From: Pseudomonas sp. HMWF021
Lineage (GTDB): Bacteria; Pseudomonadota; Gammaproteobacteria; Pseudomonadales; Pseudomonadaceae
Assembly: GCF_003061005.1 (NCBI RefSeq)
Contig: NZ_QAIK01000107.1
Location: 45,753 to 88,046, forward strand
DNA: 42,294 nucleotides
Reading direction: 5' to 3'
Shown: positions 15,842 to 24,548 of the stretch, piece by piece
Numbering within the stretch: the stretch's first letter is position 1
Layout: the number at the start of each line of letters is the position of its first letter
Notes under the pieces: generated by a model
Databases searched by the model: none
Told to the model about the DNA's origin: nothing
The model's input: the letters and a program-made list of their open reading frames with translations, nothing else
Position numbers and translations under genes: made by a program

Positions 15842-16905
15842 GACGACTCTCCTGCGTTCAATACGGCGGCCGCGCGTTCGAGCAAGGTTTTGACCGGGGC
15901 GGCAAGGCCCAGGCGCGGCGGGGTGGCGAGGTTATACCAGAGCCAGTCGGCCTCGGCCACGTGATGGCTGGCCTCCTGTACCTGAACCAGCCAGGGTTCG
16001 ATGGACAACTGGAAATGGCTGAACGTGTGGACGAGGCTTGGCAGCGCCTGCTGCTCGCCCATGGTCAGCGAATGCTGATCGGCCAGATGTTGCAGGTCGT
16101 CGAGGTCTTCGAGTTCCGGCAGGCTCCACAAACCGCCCCACAGGCCGCTGGAGGGCCGACGATAAAGCAGAATCGCGCCTTCTTCGTTGGCCAGCATCGG
16201 CATCAGCGTGCGTTTCTGCGGGATGGCCTTGCGGGGTTTGGGGATCGGGTAGCGTGTCTCCAGGCCAAGCATGTGCGCCTCGCAGCCCTTTTCCAGCGGA
16301 CACAGCAGGCAGCTTGGTTTGCTGCGCGTGCAGAGCGTGGCGCCGAGATCCATCATCGCCTGAGTGTAGGCGTTGACCCGATCGTGCGGCGTAAAACGCT
16401 CCGCGTTGGCCCACAGCTGTCTGGCGACCTTCGGCTCTCCCGGATAGCCCTCTTGCGCGGTAAAACGCGCCAGAACGCGTTTGACGTTGCCATCGAGGAT
16501 CGGTGCGCGCAGGCCCATGCTGATGCTGGCGATAGCGCCGGCGGTGGACAGGCCTATCCCCGGCAGATCCGTCAGCTTTTCGACGTCACGGGGAAACTCG
16601 CCGCCGTACTGGCTGACGACGATCTTCGCGGTCTTTTGCAGATTGCGCGCGCGGGTGTAGTAACCCAGCCCGGTCCACAGGTGCAGCACTTCGTCCTCCG
16701 GCGCCTCGGCCAGCGCTTGCACCGTAGGCAGCGCGGTCATGAAACGGTCGAAGTAATTGAGCACGGTGCTGACCTGGGTCTGCTGCAACATGATCTCCGA
16801 CACCCACACCCGATACGGGTTGATGTCCTGCTGCCAAGGCAAATCGTGGCGGCCGTGGCGGTCGAACCATTCCAGCACCGCCGTGGAAAACTGCTCCGCT
16901 CTCAT
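15838..16905 (-). CDS. mutY: Adenine DNA glycosylase MutY
   Basis: A 355-residue base-excision repair glycosylase that removes adenine mispaired with 8-oxoguanine. Catalytic Glu37 ([10 protein letters not shown]) and Asp138 (APILDGN) are at the canonical positions. The helix-hairpin-helix is [12 protein letters not shown] near residue 114. The 4Fe-4S ligands are Cys192, Cys199, Cys202 and Cys208 with the classic C-X6-C-X2-C-X5-C spacing. The C-terminal 120 residues form the NUDIX-like 8-oxoG recognition domain ([19 protein letters not shown]). It overlaps asmA by four bases upstream and yggX by four downstream. Confidence 0.97.
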   Translation of the reverse strand: MRAEQFSTAVLEWFDRHGRHDLPWQQDINPYRVWVSEIMLQQTQVSTVLNYFDRFMTALPTVQALAEAPEDEVLHLWTGLGYYTRARNLQKTAKIVVSQYGGEFPRDVEKLTDLPGIGLSTAGAIASISMGLRAPILDGNVKRVLARFTAQEGYPGEPKVARQLWANAERFTPHDRVNAYTQAMMDLGATLCTRSKPSCLLCPLEKGCEAHMLGLETRYPIPKPRKAIPQKRTLMPMLANEEGAILLYRRPSSGLWGGLWSLPELEDLDDLQHLADQHSLTMGEQQALPSLVHTFSHFQLSIEPWLVQVQEASHHVAEADWLWYNLATPPRLGLAAPVKTLLERAAAVLNAGESS

Positions 16906-19127
16906 CGCTTGAACAGCCCCTTCAATGCGTTTTTCAATTCCGGGCTGACCTTGTCGCCGAGTTTTTCATCGATCTTCTCGCTGAGTTTGTCACCGGCCAT
17001 TTTGGTCGCGACCTGGCCGAGACGTTCGTTGTCCACACGGCAGGCCTTGGCGCCCAGCTCCAGCGGGCCACGGCAACGCAGCGGCCACTCGATGCCGACG
17101 AATTTCTCGCCGACCTGGCAGGCCGGATCCGGCATGGCGCTGGTGTCGCCTTCGACGATGATGCCGACGCGGTAATCCATGCCCAGCACCCGCAGGTCGA
17201 TGTCGCCGTCACCGTTGACGGTCATGCCGGGGATGCGCACTTTCAGGTCCGGGTTGCTGGCCACGCCGTTGCGGAAGGTCAGGTTGCCCTTGAGTTCCTG
17301 GAACGGCGTGTCCTTGCCCCGCGGCTCGCCGCTGAGGGTTTTGCGGTTGAGGGTGGCGATGCCTTTGCACAGTTGCTGTTCAAGGTTGGCGTTGAGCAAC
17401 ACGCCGTTGTTGATCACGAAACTGGCGTTGCCGTTGAGGGTATCGATCAGCGCCTGCTGGCTGTTGCCGCTGCCGGTAATGCTGCTGGTCAGTGTGACCA
17501 GCCCTTTGACCGGCGGATTCTTGCCCTGGCTTTCGAGGATTTTCTCCACCGGCACGCGGTTGATTCTGGTCTGCAGGTTCAGCACCGGCGCACTCGGACG
17601 CACGTCGAGGGTGCCCTTGGCTTCGAAGTCGCCGTTGTACAGGCCACCGCGCAGGTTTTCCAGCGTCAGCAGGCCGCCTTGGCCGGTGGCTTTGAGCGCG
17701 GCGTTCTGGATCGGCAGTTTGTCGAGGGTCAGTTGGCCGAAGGTCAGGTCGGCATCGACATCGAGTTTGGCCAGACGCTCGACCGGCAACAGACGCTCGG
17801 TGCTCCAGGCGCTTTTGCTCGGCTTGTCCGGCAACGGTGTGCTGCCGGCGCCGGCCATGGCATCGGCTTCGGTGCTGGCGACTTCCGCCTGACGCACTTG
17901 CGTGGCGTTCTTGGCTTTTTCCGATTTCGGCGGCAGGTAGCGGTCGACGTCGAACGTGTCAGCCTTGAGGATCGCGCGCAGCGACTGCTTGGCGAAATCT
18001 TCAACGGCAATACGCCCGCTGAAGCTGCTGTCGTCGACTTTCAAATTGATGTTGTCGAAGGCGACGCTGGTTGGCGTGGCGGCCACGCGGCTGACCAGCT
18101 CGACCTTGCTCAGGCTGCCGGGCGCCATCGCTGGCAATGTCTGGCCGATGCTGTCGACGAACTTCGCCAGATCGAACTGGGCGATCGAGAGGCCGCCAGT
18201 GATCTGCGGGGTCTTGTCGAGGTCGTTGGCCTTCAGCTCACCCAAGGCGCGCAACTGGTTGGCGGAGATCTTGATCCCGGTCCATTCGGCGACGTTCGCG
18301 GCTTTGTCCAGCGATACCTGACCCTGGGCGGAGAAGGTCATGGTCTTGCCTTGCAGCGGATCGCCGGTCAGTTCGCCGGACAATTTCATGTCTTCGAATT
18401 TGTAGCGTTGCAGCGCGCGCTCAATGCGCAGCTCGCCGTTGAGTTCGGTGCGCACCCGCAGCACTGGCTGATTGGTGCTGAGGAACGCCGTGGCTTTCAA
18501 CGGAATGTTGGTCGAATCGTGGACCGCACCGGTGCTCAATTGGATGCTTTCGGCGCTGTACTGCTTGCCGGTCTGCTCGTCGTTGTACTCAACCCGGGCG
18601 TTGTTGACGGTCAGGCTGTCGATGTCGAGCCGGATCGGCTGTGGTGGTTTTTCCGGCTGGGCGGCAGCCTCTGCAGCGGGTGCGCTGGCAGGCGTCGGGC
18701 TGCCTGCAGGCGTGGCGGGAGGTGGCAGCTTGCCGATGTCTTCCCAGTTACCGTGGCCGTTCTTGTCGCGTTTCAGACGCAGGTTCAGGCCTTCGACACG
18801 CACATCGCTCATCTGCACTTCGCGGCGCAACAGCGGCAACACGCGCACGGACAGACCGAGCATCTGCAGATCGGCATAGGGTTCGGTCGGATTGATCAGG
18901 GTGGCGACGCTGGCCTCGTGCAATTCCAAGCCAAGCCACGGGAACAGGCTCCAGCCGATATCGCCATTGAGCGTCAGCTCGATGTGGGCCTTGTCGCGGG
19001 CTATCTGGCGAATCTCGTCTTTGTAGTCGTTGGGATCAAAGAGGTGGGTCAGGGCGAAGCCTGCCGCGACAATGATCAGCAACAGCCCGAGAAGTACCAG
19101 ACCCAGGATTTTGCCGAACGCTTTCAT
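16902..19127 (-). CDS. AsmA-family protein
   Basis: A 741-residue envelope protein of the AsmA family. One N-terminal membrane helix (residues 5-27, LGLVLLGLLLIIVAAGFALT) anchors a long periplasmic beta-rich part. The conserved start FDPNDYKDEIRQIARDKAHI-LTLNGDIGWSLFPWLGL and the C-terminal AsmA_2 block (TLNGNASFVINNGVLLNANL) are clear. Family members resemble eukaryotic VPS13-like bridge proteins and affect phospholipid transport and outer-membrane assembly. A low-complexity A/P/S-rich insertion lies near residues 135-160. It is the first gene of the operon with mutY and yggX. Confidence 0.92.
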   Translation of the reverse strand: MKAFGKILGLVLLGLLLIIVAAGFALTHLFDPNDYKDEIRQIARDKAHIELTLNGDIGWSLFPWLGLELHEASVATLINPTEPYADLQMLGLSVRVLPLLRREVQMSDVRVEGLNLRLKRDKNGHGNWEDIGKLPPPATPAGSPTPASAPAAEAAAQPEKPPQPIRLDIDSLTVNNARVEYNDEQTGKQYSAESIQLSTGAVHDSTNIPLKATAFLSTNQPVLRVRTELNGELRIERALQRYKFEDMKLSGELTGDPLQGKTMTFSAQGQVSLDKAANVAEWTGIKISANQLRALGELKANDLDKTPQITGGLSIAQFDLAKFVDSIGQTLPAMAPGSLSKVELVSRVAATPTSVAFDNINLKVDDSSFSGRIAVEDFAKQSLRAILKADTFDVDRYLPPKSEKAKNATQVRQAEVASTEADAMAGAGSTPLPDKPSKSAWSTERLLPVERLAKLDVDADLTFGQLTLDKLPIQNAALKATGQGGLLTLENLRGGLYNGDFEAKGTLDVRPSAPVLNLQTRINRVPVEKILESQGKNPPVKGLVTLTSSITGSGNSQQALIDTLNGNASFVINNGVLLNANLEQQLCKGIATLNRKTLSGEPRGKDTPFQELKGNLTFRNGVASNPDLKVRIPGMTVNGDGDIDLRVLGMDYRVGIIVEGDTSAMPDPACQVGEKFVGIEWPLRCRGPLELGAKACRVDNERLGQVATKMAGDKLSEKIDEKLGDKVSPELKNALKGLFKR

Positions 19128-19478
19128 GGGCGAGTCCTTGTAGTTAGTCGAATTCGTAATTTAGCCGGGGAGTATAGCGCTGCATCGCGCTCTTCCGGAC
19201 AGGGCCTGTCAAACCTGTCGGGCCTCGTTCTGCTGCGCTTGGACAGTCAAACGGGCGGCAGTTTCCCGGTGGCAGGAGATCAGATGACATTAAAAAGGTG
19301 ATATCAGTTTGGTTTTTCTGTCACGTGCAAATGGTAACCTTCGCCGGTTCGTCCGTCCTTCTGCGACTTAACGTCGCGCCTTCAAGGAGCTTCACCTTAA
19401 AAAACGGTCATGCCTGCGTGCATAAGGCCGAGGGTGAACAGTGGCTGGCGAACCATACTAATAATTGGGGGATACACA
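19128..19478. other. Divergent promoter region between asmA and the OFA transporter
   Basis: About 350 bases separating divergent genes. A minus-strand TATACT near 19170-19175 could serve asmA, but no good -35 accompanies it. The plus-strand half is AT-richer and should contain the transporter promoter, which I cannot place with confidence. No repeat, RNA gene or small coding sequence is supported. Confidence 0.45.
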
Positions 19479-21143
19479 ATGAGCACGAGCATCACGGCGG
19501 ACGGCCTTCGCGCCGACCAGCCTGCGTTCCTGTCCAAGGAGCGCATCATCGCCAGGCCCGGTTTCAACCGCTGGCTGGTTCCACCGGCCGCTCTGGCCAT
19601 CCACCTGTGCATCGGCATGGCTTACGGCTTCTCGGTGTTCTGGTTGCCGCTGTCCAAGGCGCTGGGCGTCACTGCGCCAGTGGCTTGCGCGCCGGACATG
19701 AGTTTCATCGCTCAGGTCTTTTCTTCGCAATGCGACTGGCCGATCTCCATGCTCGGCTGGATCTACACCCTGTTCTTCATCTTCCTCGGCTGCTCGGCAG
19801 CGATCTGGGGTGGCTGGCTGGAACACGCCGGGCCACGCAAGGCCGGTGTGGTATCGGCACTGTGCTGGTGCGGCGGTCTGCTGATCTCGGCGCTGGGGAT
19901 TTATACCCACCAGATCTGGCTGATGTGGATCGGCTCCGGCGTGATCGGCGGTATCGGTCTGGGCCTGGGCTACATTTCGCCGGTCTCGACCCTGATCAAG
20001 TGGTTCCCGGACAAGCGCGGCATGGCAACCGGCATGGCGATCATGGGCTTCGGTGGCGGCGCGATGGTCGGTGCCCCGTTGGCGACTGCGCTGATGAGTC
20101 ACTTCGCTTCGCCTGCCGGTGTCGGCGTGTGGCAGAGCTTCGTGGCGATGGCGGCGATCTACTTCGTGTTCATGATCGGTGGCGCTCTGGCCTACCGCGT
20201 GCCGCCAACCGGCTGGAAGCCTGAGGGCTGGACCGCGCCGGCGAAAAAAGCCTCGAACGCGATGATCACCCACCGTCACGTGCACGTGAATGTGGCGTGG
20301 AAAACTCCGCAGTTCCGTCTGGTGTGGCTGGTGCTGTGCCTGAACGTGTCCGCCGGTATCGGCATTCTCGGCATGGCCTCGCCACTGCTGCAGGAAGTGT
20401 TCGGCGGCAAGCTGCTGGGCGTTGACGTGCCGTTCGGTCAACTGGACGCCGGGCAACTGGCTTCGATCGCCGCGATTGCTGCCGGCTTCACCGGTCTGCT
20501 GAGCCTGTTCAACATCGGTGGCCGCTTCTTCTGGGCTTCGTTCTCGGACTACCTGGGTCGCAAAAACACCTACTTCGTGTTCTTCGCCCTCGGTTTTGCC
20601 CTGTACGCGCTGATCCCGAACATGGGCCATCTGGGCAACGTTGCGCTGTTCGTGGCGGCGTTCTGCATCATTCTGTCGATGTACGGTGGTGGTTTCGCGA
20701 CCGTTCCGGCGTATCTGGCCGACCTGTTCGGCACGCAAATGGTCGGTGCGATCCACGGTCGTCTGCTGACTGCCTGGGCTGCGGCCGGGGTACTCGGTCC
20801 GGTGCTGGTGAACTACCTGCGTGAGTATCAGCTGAGCATCGGCGTTGAACGCGCGGCCGCTTACGACATCACCCTGTACATCCTCGCGGGCCTGCTGGTG
20901 CTGGGTTTCCTGTGCAACCTGCTGGTGCGTCCGGTGGCCGACAAGTACTTCATGACCGACGCTGAACTGGCTGCCGAACAGGCGCTGGGCCACGACAAAG
21001 GTGCTGATGCCAGCACCGTACTGGAGTGGAAAGCCGCGCCGGGCAGCAAGCCGCTGGCGATCGCCGCGTGGCTGGTGGTGGGTATTCCGTTGGCGTGGGG
21101 TGTGTGGGTGACCCTGCAGAAGACGGCGGTACTGTTTCACTAA
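19479..21143 (+). CDS. MFS transporter of the OFA (oxalate/formate antiporter) family
   Basis: A 554-residue transporter with about 12 membrane helices plus an extended C-terminus that ends in a further helix (PLAIAAWLVVGIPLAWGVWV). Typical features are the N-terminal AIHLCIGMAYGFSVFWLPLS, the loop FPDKRGMATGMAIMGFGGGA and the second-half motif SDYLGRKNTYFVFF, all characteristic of the OFA branch. Relatives carry small organic acids such as oxalate, formate or lactate; the substrate here is unknown. A long loop after helix 3 (VTAPVACAPDMSF) contains cysteines. ATG 19479 follows GGGGGA. The gene is monocistronic and is followed by a REP pair. Confidence 0.85.
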   Translation: MSTSITADGLRADQPAFLSKERIIARPGFNRWLVPPAALAIHLCIGMAYGFSVFWLPLSKALGVTAPVACAPDMSFIAQVFSSQCDWPISMLGWIYTLFFIFLGCSAAIWGGWLEHAGPRKAGVVSALCWCGGLLISALGIYTHQIWLMWIGSGVIGGIGLGLGYISPVSTLIKWFPDKRGMATGMAIMGFGGGAMVGAPLATALMSHFASPAGVGVWQSFVAMAAIYFVFMIGGALAYRVPPTGWKPEGWTAPAKKASNAMITHRHVHVNVAWKTPQFRLVWLVLCLNVSAGIGILGMASPLLQEVFGGKLLGVDVPFGQLDAGQLASIAAIAAGFTGLLSLFNIGGRFFWASFSDYLGRKNTYFVFFALGFALYALIPNMGHLGNVALFVAAFCIILSMYGGGFATVPAYLADLFGTQMVGAIHGRLLTAWAAAGVLGPVLVNYLREYQLSIGVERAAAYDITLYILAGLLVLGFLCNLLVRPVADKYFMTDAELAAEQALGHDKGADASTVLEWKAAPGSKPLAIAAWLVVGIPLAWGVWVTLQKTAVLFH

Positions 21144-21158
21144 AAAAACGTAGTACCC

Positions 21159-21250
21159 CTGTAGGAGTGAGCCCTGCTCGCGATAGCGGTCTGACAGTCA
21201 CGGAAATGTTGGCTGTCACGCCCTCATCGCGAGCAGGCTCACTCCTACAG
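21159..21250. repeat. REP inverted pair (GTAGGAGTGAGCC...GCTCGCGA type)
   Basis: Two REP-like arms, CTGTAGGAGTGAGCC-CTGCTCGCGAT and its reverse complement, face each other across about 40 bases downstream of the OFA transporter gene. This is the REPIN arrangement common in fluorescent pseudomonads. The left arm has one extra C relative to the right arm. Such pairs can fold in RNA and slow 3' decay. Confidence 0.85.
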
Positions 21251-21362
21251 TTGTTTTCAGGGTGCCTGTCATGGCTTGTATGGACATGTCTACCCGCGAC
21301 AGCCGGGGCCTCTGTCCGTCAGCCATCTCACGTCTCGTGTTTCTGTTTCGGCCCCGCGTGCC

Positions 21363-21368
21363 TATAAT
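21363..21368 (+). promoter_or_regulatory. -10 element of the hisBHAF promoter
   Basis: TATAAT lies 38 bases before the hisB ATG. A weak -35 candidate (TTTCTG, 21340-21345) is spaced by 17 bases. I see no attenuator leader peptide. Confidence 0.5.
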
Positions 21369-21406
21369 GGCTGCCTTTTTCGCCCAATGATTTTGCGGAG
21401 CTGGTG

Positions 21407-22000
21407 ATGGCCGAACGTAAGGCGTCTGTCGAGCGCGACACTCTGGAAACCCAGATCAAAGCCTCGATCAACCTTGATGGCACCGGAAAGGCCCGATTCG
21501 ATATCGGTGTTCCTTTTCTTGAGCACATGCTGGATCAGATCGCCCGTCACGGGTTAATCGACCTGGATATTGAATGCAAGGGCGATCTGCATATCGACGA
21601 CCACCATACCGTGGAAGACGTCGGTATCACCCTCGGCCAGGCCTTCGCCAAAGCCATCGGCGACAAGAAAGGCATCCGTCGCTACGGTCACGCCTACGTG
21701 CCGCTCGATGAAGCGCTGTCGCGCGTGGTGATCGACTTCTCCGGCCGTCCAGGCCTGCAGATGCACGTGCCGTATACCCGCGCCACCGTGGGCGGTTTCG
21801 ACGTCGACCTGTTCCAGGAATTCTTCCAGGGCTTCGTCAACCACGCACTGGTCAGCCTGCACATCGACAACCTGCGTGGCACCAACACCCACCACCAGAT
21901 CGAAACCGTGTTCAAGGCTTTCGGCCGCGCGCTGCGCATGGCTGTCGAGCTGGACGAGCGCATGGCCGGGCAAATGCCATCGACCAAAGGCGTTCTGTAA
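21407..22000 (+). CDS. hisB: Imidazoleglycerol-phosphate dehydratase
   Basis: A 197-residue enzyme of histidine biosynthesis that dehydrates imidazole glycerol phosphate to imidazole acetol phosphate. The Mn-binding histidine clusters are visible: [36 protein letters not shown] and GTNTHHQIE. It is the monofunctional type, lacking the phosphatase domain of enteric HisB. The start is ATG 21407 behind GGAG; the adjacent GTG at 21404 is too close to that site. Its stop overlaps the hisH ATG by one base (TAATG), so the two are translationally coupled. Confidence 0.97.
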   Translation: MAERKASVERDTLETQIKASINLDGTGKARFDIGVPFLEHMLDQIARHGLIDLDIECKGDLHIDDHHTVEDVGITLGQAFAKAIGDKKGIRRYGHAYVPLDEALSRVVIDFSGRPGLQMHVPYTRATVGGFDVDLFQEFFQGFVNHALVSLHIDNLRGTNTHHQIETVFKAFGRALRMAVELDERMAGQMPSTKGVL

Positions 22001-22638
22001 TGCAGACGGTTGCAGTTATCGACTACGGCATGGGCAACCTGCACTCGGTGGCCAAGGCCCTCGAGCACGTCGGCGCCGGCAAGGTGCTGATCACCAGCGA
22101 TGCCGACGTGATTCGCGAAGCCGACCGCGTGGTATTCCCAGGCGTCGGTGCGATCCGCGATTGCATGGCGGAGATCCGCCGCCTCGGTTTCGATTCGCTG
22201 GTACGTGAAGTCAGCCAGGATCGCCCGTTCCTCGGCATCTGCGTCGGCATGCAAGCCCTGCTCGACAGCAGCGAAGAGAACGACGGCGTCGACTGCATCG
22301 GCCTGTTCCCGGGCGCGGTGAAGTTCTTCGGCAAAGACCTGCATGAAGATGGCGAACATCTGAAAGTCCCGCACATGGGCTGGAACGAGGTGCAGCAGAA
22401 GGTCAGTCACCCGCTGTGGCACGACATTCCGGACATGGCGCGTTTCTACTTCGTGCACAGCTACTACATCGCTGCCGCCAATGCACGGCAGGTGGTGGGC
22501 AGCGGTCACTACGGGGTCGATTTCGCTGCGGCGCTGGCCGAGGGCTCGCGCTTCGCCGTGCAGTTCCACCCGGAGAAGAGCCATACCCATGGCCTGCAAT
22601 TGCTGCAGAACTTCGCCGCGTGGGACGGTCGCTGGTAA
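22000..22638 (+). CDS. hisH: Imidazole glycerol phosphate synthase, glutaminase subunit
   Basis: A 212-residue class I glutamine amidotransferase. It hydrolyses glutamine and passes ammonia to HisF. Nucleophile Cys81 is in LGICVGMQ and the His-Glu pair is in QFHPEKS near residue 190. The N-terminal [12 protein letters not shown] is diagnostic. It overlaps hisB by one base and is followed directly by a DUF2164 gene with no gap. Confidence 0.97.
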   Translation: MQTVAVIDYGMGNLHSVAKALEHVGAGKVLITSDADVIREADRVVFPGVGAIRDCMAEIRRLGFDSLVREVSQDRPFLGICVGMQALLDSSEENDGVDCIGLFPGAVKFFGKDLHEDGEHLKVPHMGWNEVQQKVSHPLWHDIPDMARFYFVHSYYIAAANARQVVGSGHYGVDFAAALAEGSRFAVQFHPEKSHTHGLQLLQNFAAWDGRW

Positions 22639-22899
22639 ATGGCCGCCAGGAAGTCCAAACCGCCGATCCTGACCCTCACTCCCGAACAGGAGAGCGAGGC
22701 CAATCGCAAGATTCAGCGGTTCATGGAAGACCGTTTCGAACTGGACCTGGGTTCGTTCGAGGCGGCGGAAATTCTTGAGCTGTTTACCCGCGAAATTGCT
22801 CCGCACTATTACAACAGGGCGATTTTCGATGTGCAGACCCACCTCAAAGAGCGGTTTGAAAGCATCGAAAGCGACCTGTGGGCGCTCGAGAAAAACTGA
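22639..22899 (+). CDS. DUF2164 family protein inside the his operon
   Basis: An 86-residue protein of the DUF2164 family; no function is established. It has a basic N-terminus (MAARKSKPPILTL) and a helical body with the conserved FMEDRFELDLGSFEA, HYYNRAIFDVQ and LEKN end. Its ATG abuts the hisH stop codon and hisA follows after 42 bases, so it is cotranscribed with histidine genes. No catalytic motif, signal or membrane helix is visible. Its retention in a biosynthetic operon hints at a link to the HisH/HisF complex or to translation coupling; that is speculative. Confidence 0.88.
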   Translation: MAARKSKPPILTLTPEQESEANRKIQRFMEDRFELDLGSFEAAEILELFTREIAPHYYNRAIFDVQTHLKERFESIESDLWALEKN

Positions 22900-22941
22900 T
22901 TTCCGAGCCAAGCTGAACATTCAAATTTGAAGGTTTGCCAG

Positions 22942-23679
22942 ATGCTGATTATTCCCGCTATCGATCTCAAGGACGGTGCCTGCGTACGTCTGCGCCAGGG
23001 CCGCATGGAAGATTCCACAGTGTTCTCCGATGACCCGGTGAGCATGGCTGCCAAGTGGGTGGAGGGCGGTTGCCGCCGGCTGCATCTGGTCGATCTGAAC
23101 GGCGCGTTCGAAGGCCAGCCGGTCAACGGCGAAGTGGTCACCGCGATCGCCAAGCGTTATCCGACCCTGCCGATCCAGATCGGTGGCGGTATTCGCTCGC
23201 TGGAAACCATCGAGCACTACGTCAAGGCGGGCGTGAGCTACGTGATCATCGGCACCAAAGCGGTGAAGGATCCGGCGTTCGTCGCTGAAGCCTGCCGCGC
23301 GTTCCCGGGCAAGATCATCGTCGGTCTGGATGCCAAAGACGGTTTCGTCGCTACCGATGGCTGGGCTGAAATCAGCACCGTGCAGGTCATCGACCTGGCC
23401 AAACAGTTTGAGGCCGACGGCGTATCGTCGATCGTTTATACCGACATCGCCAAAGACGGCATGATGCAGGGCTGCAACGTGCCGTTCACTGCCGCGCTGG
23501 CCGCTGCAACAAAGATCCCGGTGATCGCTTCCGGCGGTATCCACAATCTGGGTGACATCAAGTCGCTGCTCGACGCCAAGGCGCCGGGCATCATCGGCGC
23601 AATCACCGGCCGGGCGATCTACGAAGGCACCCTCGACGTTGCTGAAGCGCAAGCTTTCTGCGATTCGTACCAAGGCTGA
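22942..23679 (+). CDS. hisA: ProFAR isomerase (HisA)
   Basis: A 245-residue TIM-barrel that isomerises the 5-ProFAR intermediate of histidine synthesis. Asp8 ([11 protein letters not shown]) and the second catalytic Asp ([17 protein letters not shown]) are present. Phosphate-binding loops IGGGIRS and [10 protein letters not shown] complete the two half-barrels. I start at ATG 22942, preceded by AAGG; an upstream TTG at 22927 is unlikely. Nine bases separate it from hisF. Confidence 0.97.
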   Translation: MLIIPAIDLKDGACVRLRQGRMEDSTVFSDDPVSMAAKWVEGGCRRLHLVDLNGAFEGQPVNGEVVTAIAKRYPTLPIQIGGGIRSLETIEHYVKAGVSYVIIGTKAVKDPAFVAEACRAFPGKIIVGLDAKDGFVATDGWAEISTVQVIDLAKQFEADGVSSIVYTDIAKDGMMQGCNVPFTAALAAATKIPVIASGGIHNLGDIKSLLDAKAPGIIGAITGRAIYEGTLDVAEAQAFCDSYQG

Positions 23680-23688
23680 GGACTGACC

Positions 23689-24459
23689 ATGGCGCTGGCC
23701 AAACGCATCATCCCTTGCCTGGACGTGGACAACGGCCGGGTCGTCAAAGGTGTGAAGTTCGAAAACATCCGCGATGCCGGTGACCCGGTGGAAATCGCCC
23801 GTCGCTATGACGAGCAGGGTGCCGACGAGATTACCTTCCTCGACATCACCGCCAGCGTCGATGGCCGCGACACCACGCTGCATACTGTCGAGCGCATGGC
23901 CAGCCAGGTATTCATTCCGCTGACCGTCGGCGGTGGCGTGCGTACCGTGCAGGACATCCGCAATCTGCTCAATGCCGGTGCGGACAAGGTCTCGATCAAC
24001 ACCGCAGCGGTGTTCAATCCGGAATTCGTCGGTGAAGCGGCGCAGCATTTCGGCTCGCAATGCATCGTCGTCGCCATCGACGCGAAGAAGGTCTCCGGCC
24101 CGGGTGAAACCCCGCGCTGGGAAATCTTCACCCACGGCGGGCGCAAGCCGACCGGTCTCGACGCGGTCGAGTGGGCGAAGAAGATGGAAGGCCTGGGTGC
24201 CGGCGAGATCCTGCTGACCAGCATGGATCAGGACGGCATGAAAAACGGCTTCGACCTTGGCGTGACCCGCGCGATCAGCGACGCGTTGGGCATTCCGGTG
24301 ATCGCTTCCGGCGGCGTCGGCAACCTGCAGCATCTGGCCGACGGTATCCTCGAAGGCCACGCCAGCGCAGTGCTGGCGGCGAGTATTTTCCACTTCGGCG
24401 AATACACCGTGCAGGAGGCCAAGGCCTACATGGCCAAGCGTGGCATTGTGATGCGTTGA
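23689..24459 (+). CDS. hisF: Imidazole glycerol phosphate synthase, cyclase subunit
   Basis: A 256-residue TIM-barrel that joins ammonia from HisH with PRFAR to give imidazole glycerol phosphate and AICAR. Catalytic Asp12 ([15 protein letters not shown]) and the opposite Asp ([10 protein letters not shown]) are seen, with phosphate-binding loops VGGGVRT and [10 protein letters not shown]. Last gene of the cluster; hisG, hisD and others must lie elsewhere. A hairpin follows. Confidence 0.97.
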   Translation: MALAKRIIPCLDVDNGRVVKGVKFENIRDAGDPVEIARRYDEQGADEITFLDITASVDGRDTTLHTVERMASQVFIPLTVGGGVRTVQDIRNLLNAGADKVSINTAAVFNPEFVGEAAQHFGSQCIVVAIDAKKVSGPGETPRWEIFTHGGRKPTGLDAVEWAKKMEGLGAGEILLTSMDQDGMKNGFDLGVTRAISDALGIPVIASGGVGNLQHLADGILEGHASAVLAASIFHFGEYTVQEAKAYMAKRGIVMR

Positions 24460-24492
24460 ACCCGATGACGGGCCGGTTGCATGGCTGACCGC

Positions 24493-24522
24493 TGCACCCT
24501 TGACTTCATGGTCAGGGGTGCA
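24493..24522 (+). terminator. Hairpin after hisF
   Basis: An imperfect stem TGCACCC-TTGAC / GTCAG-GGGTGCA with a 6-base loop lies between the convergent hisF and protease genes. No T run follows, so terminator function is only likely by position. Confidence 0.4.
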
Positions 24523-24548
24523 GGCTGATCCAGGCGCGAAGTGTTGGC

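Noticed and set aside
17373..19301. 642-codon plus-strand open frame
   Set aside because: Antisense shadow of asmA, without recognisable motifs.
19458..21140. 560-codon minus-strand open frame
   Set aside because: Antisense to the OFA transporter; composition rich in H, Q and R is typical of a shadow frame.
22921..24393. 490-codon minus-strand open frame
   Set aside because: Antisense to hisA and hisF, which are complete and canonical.
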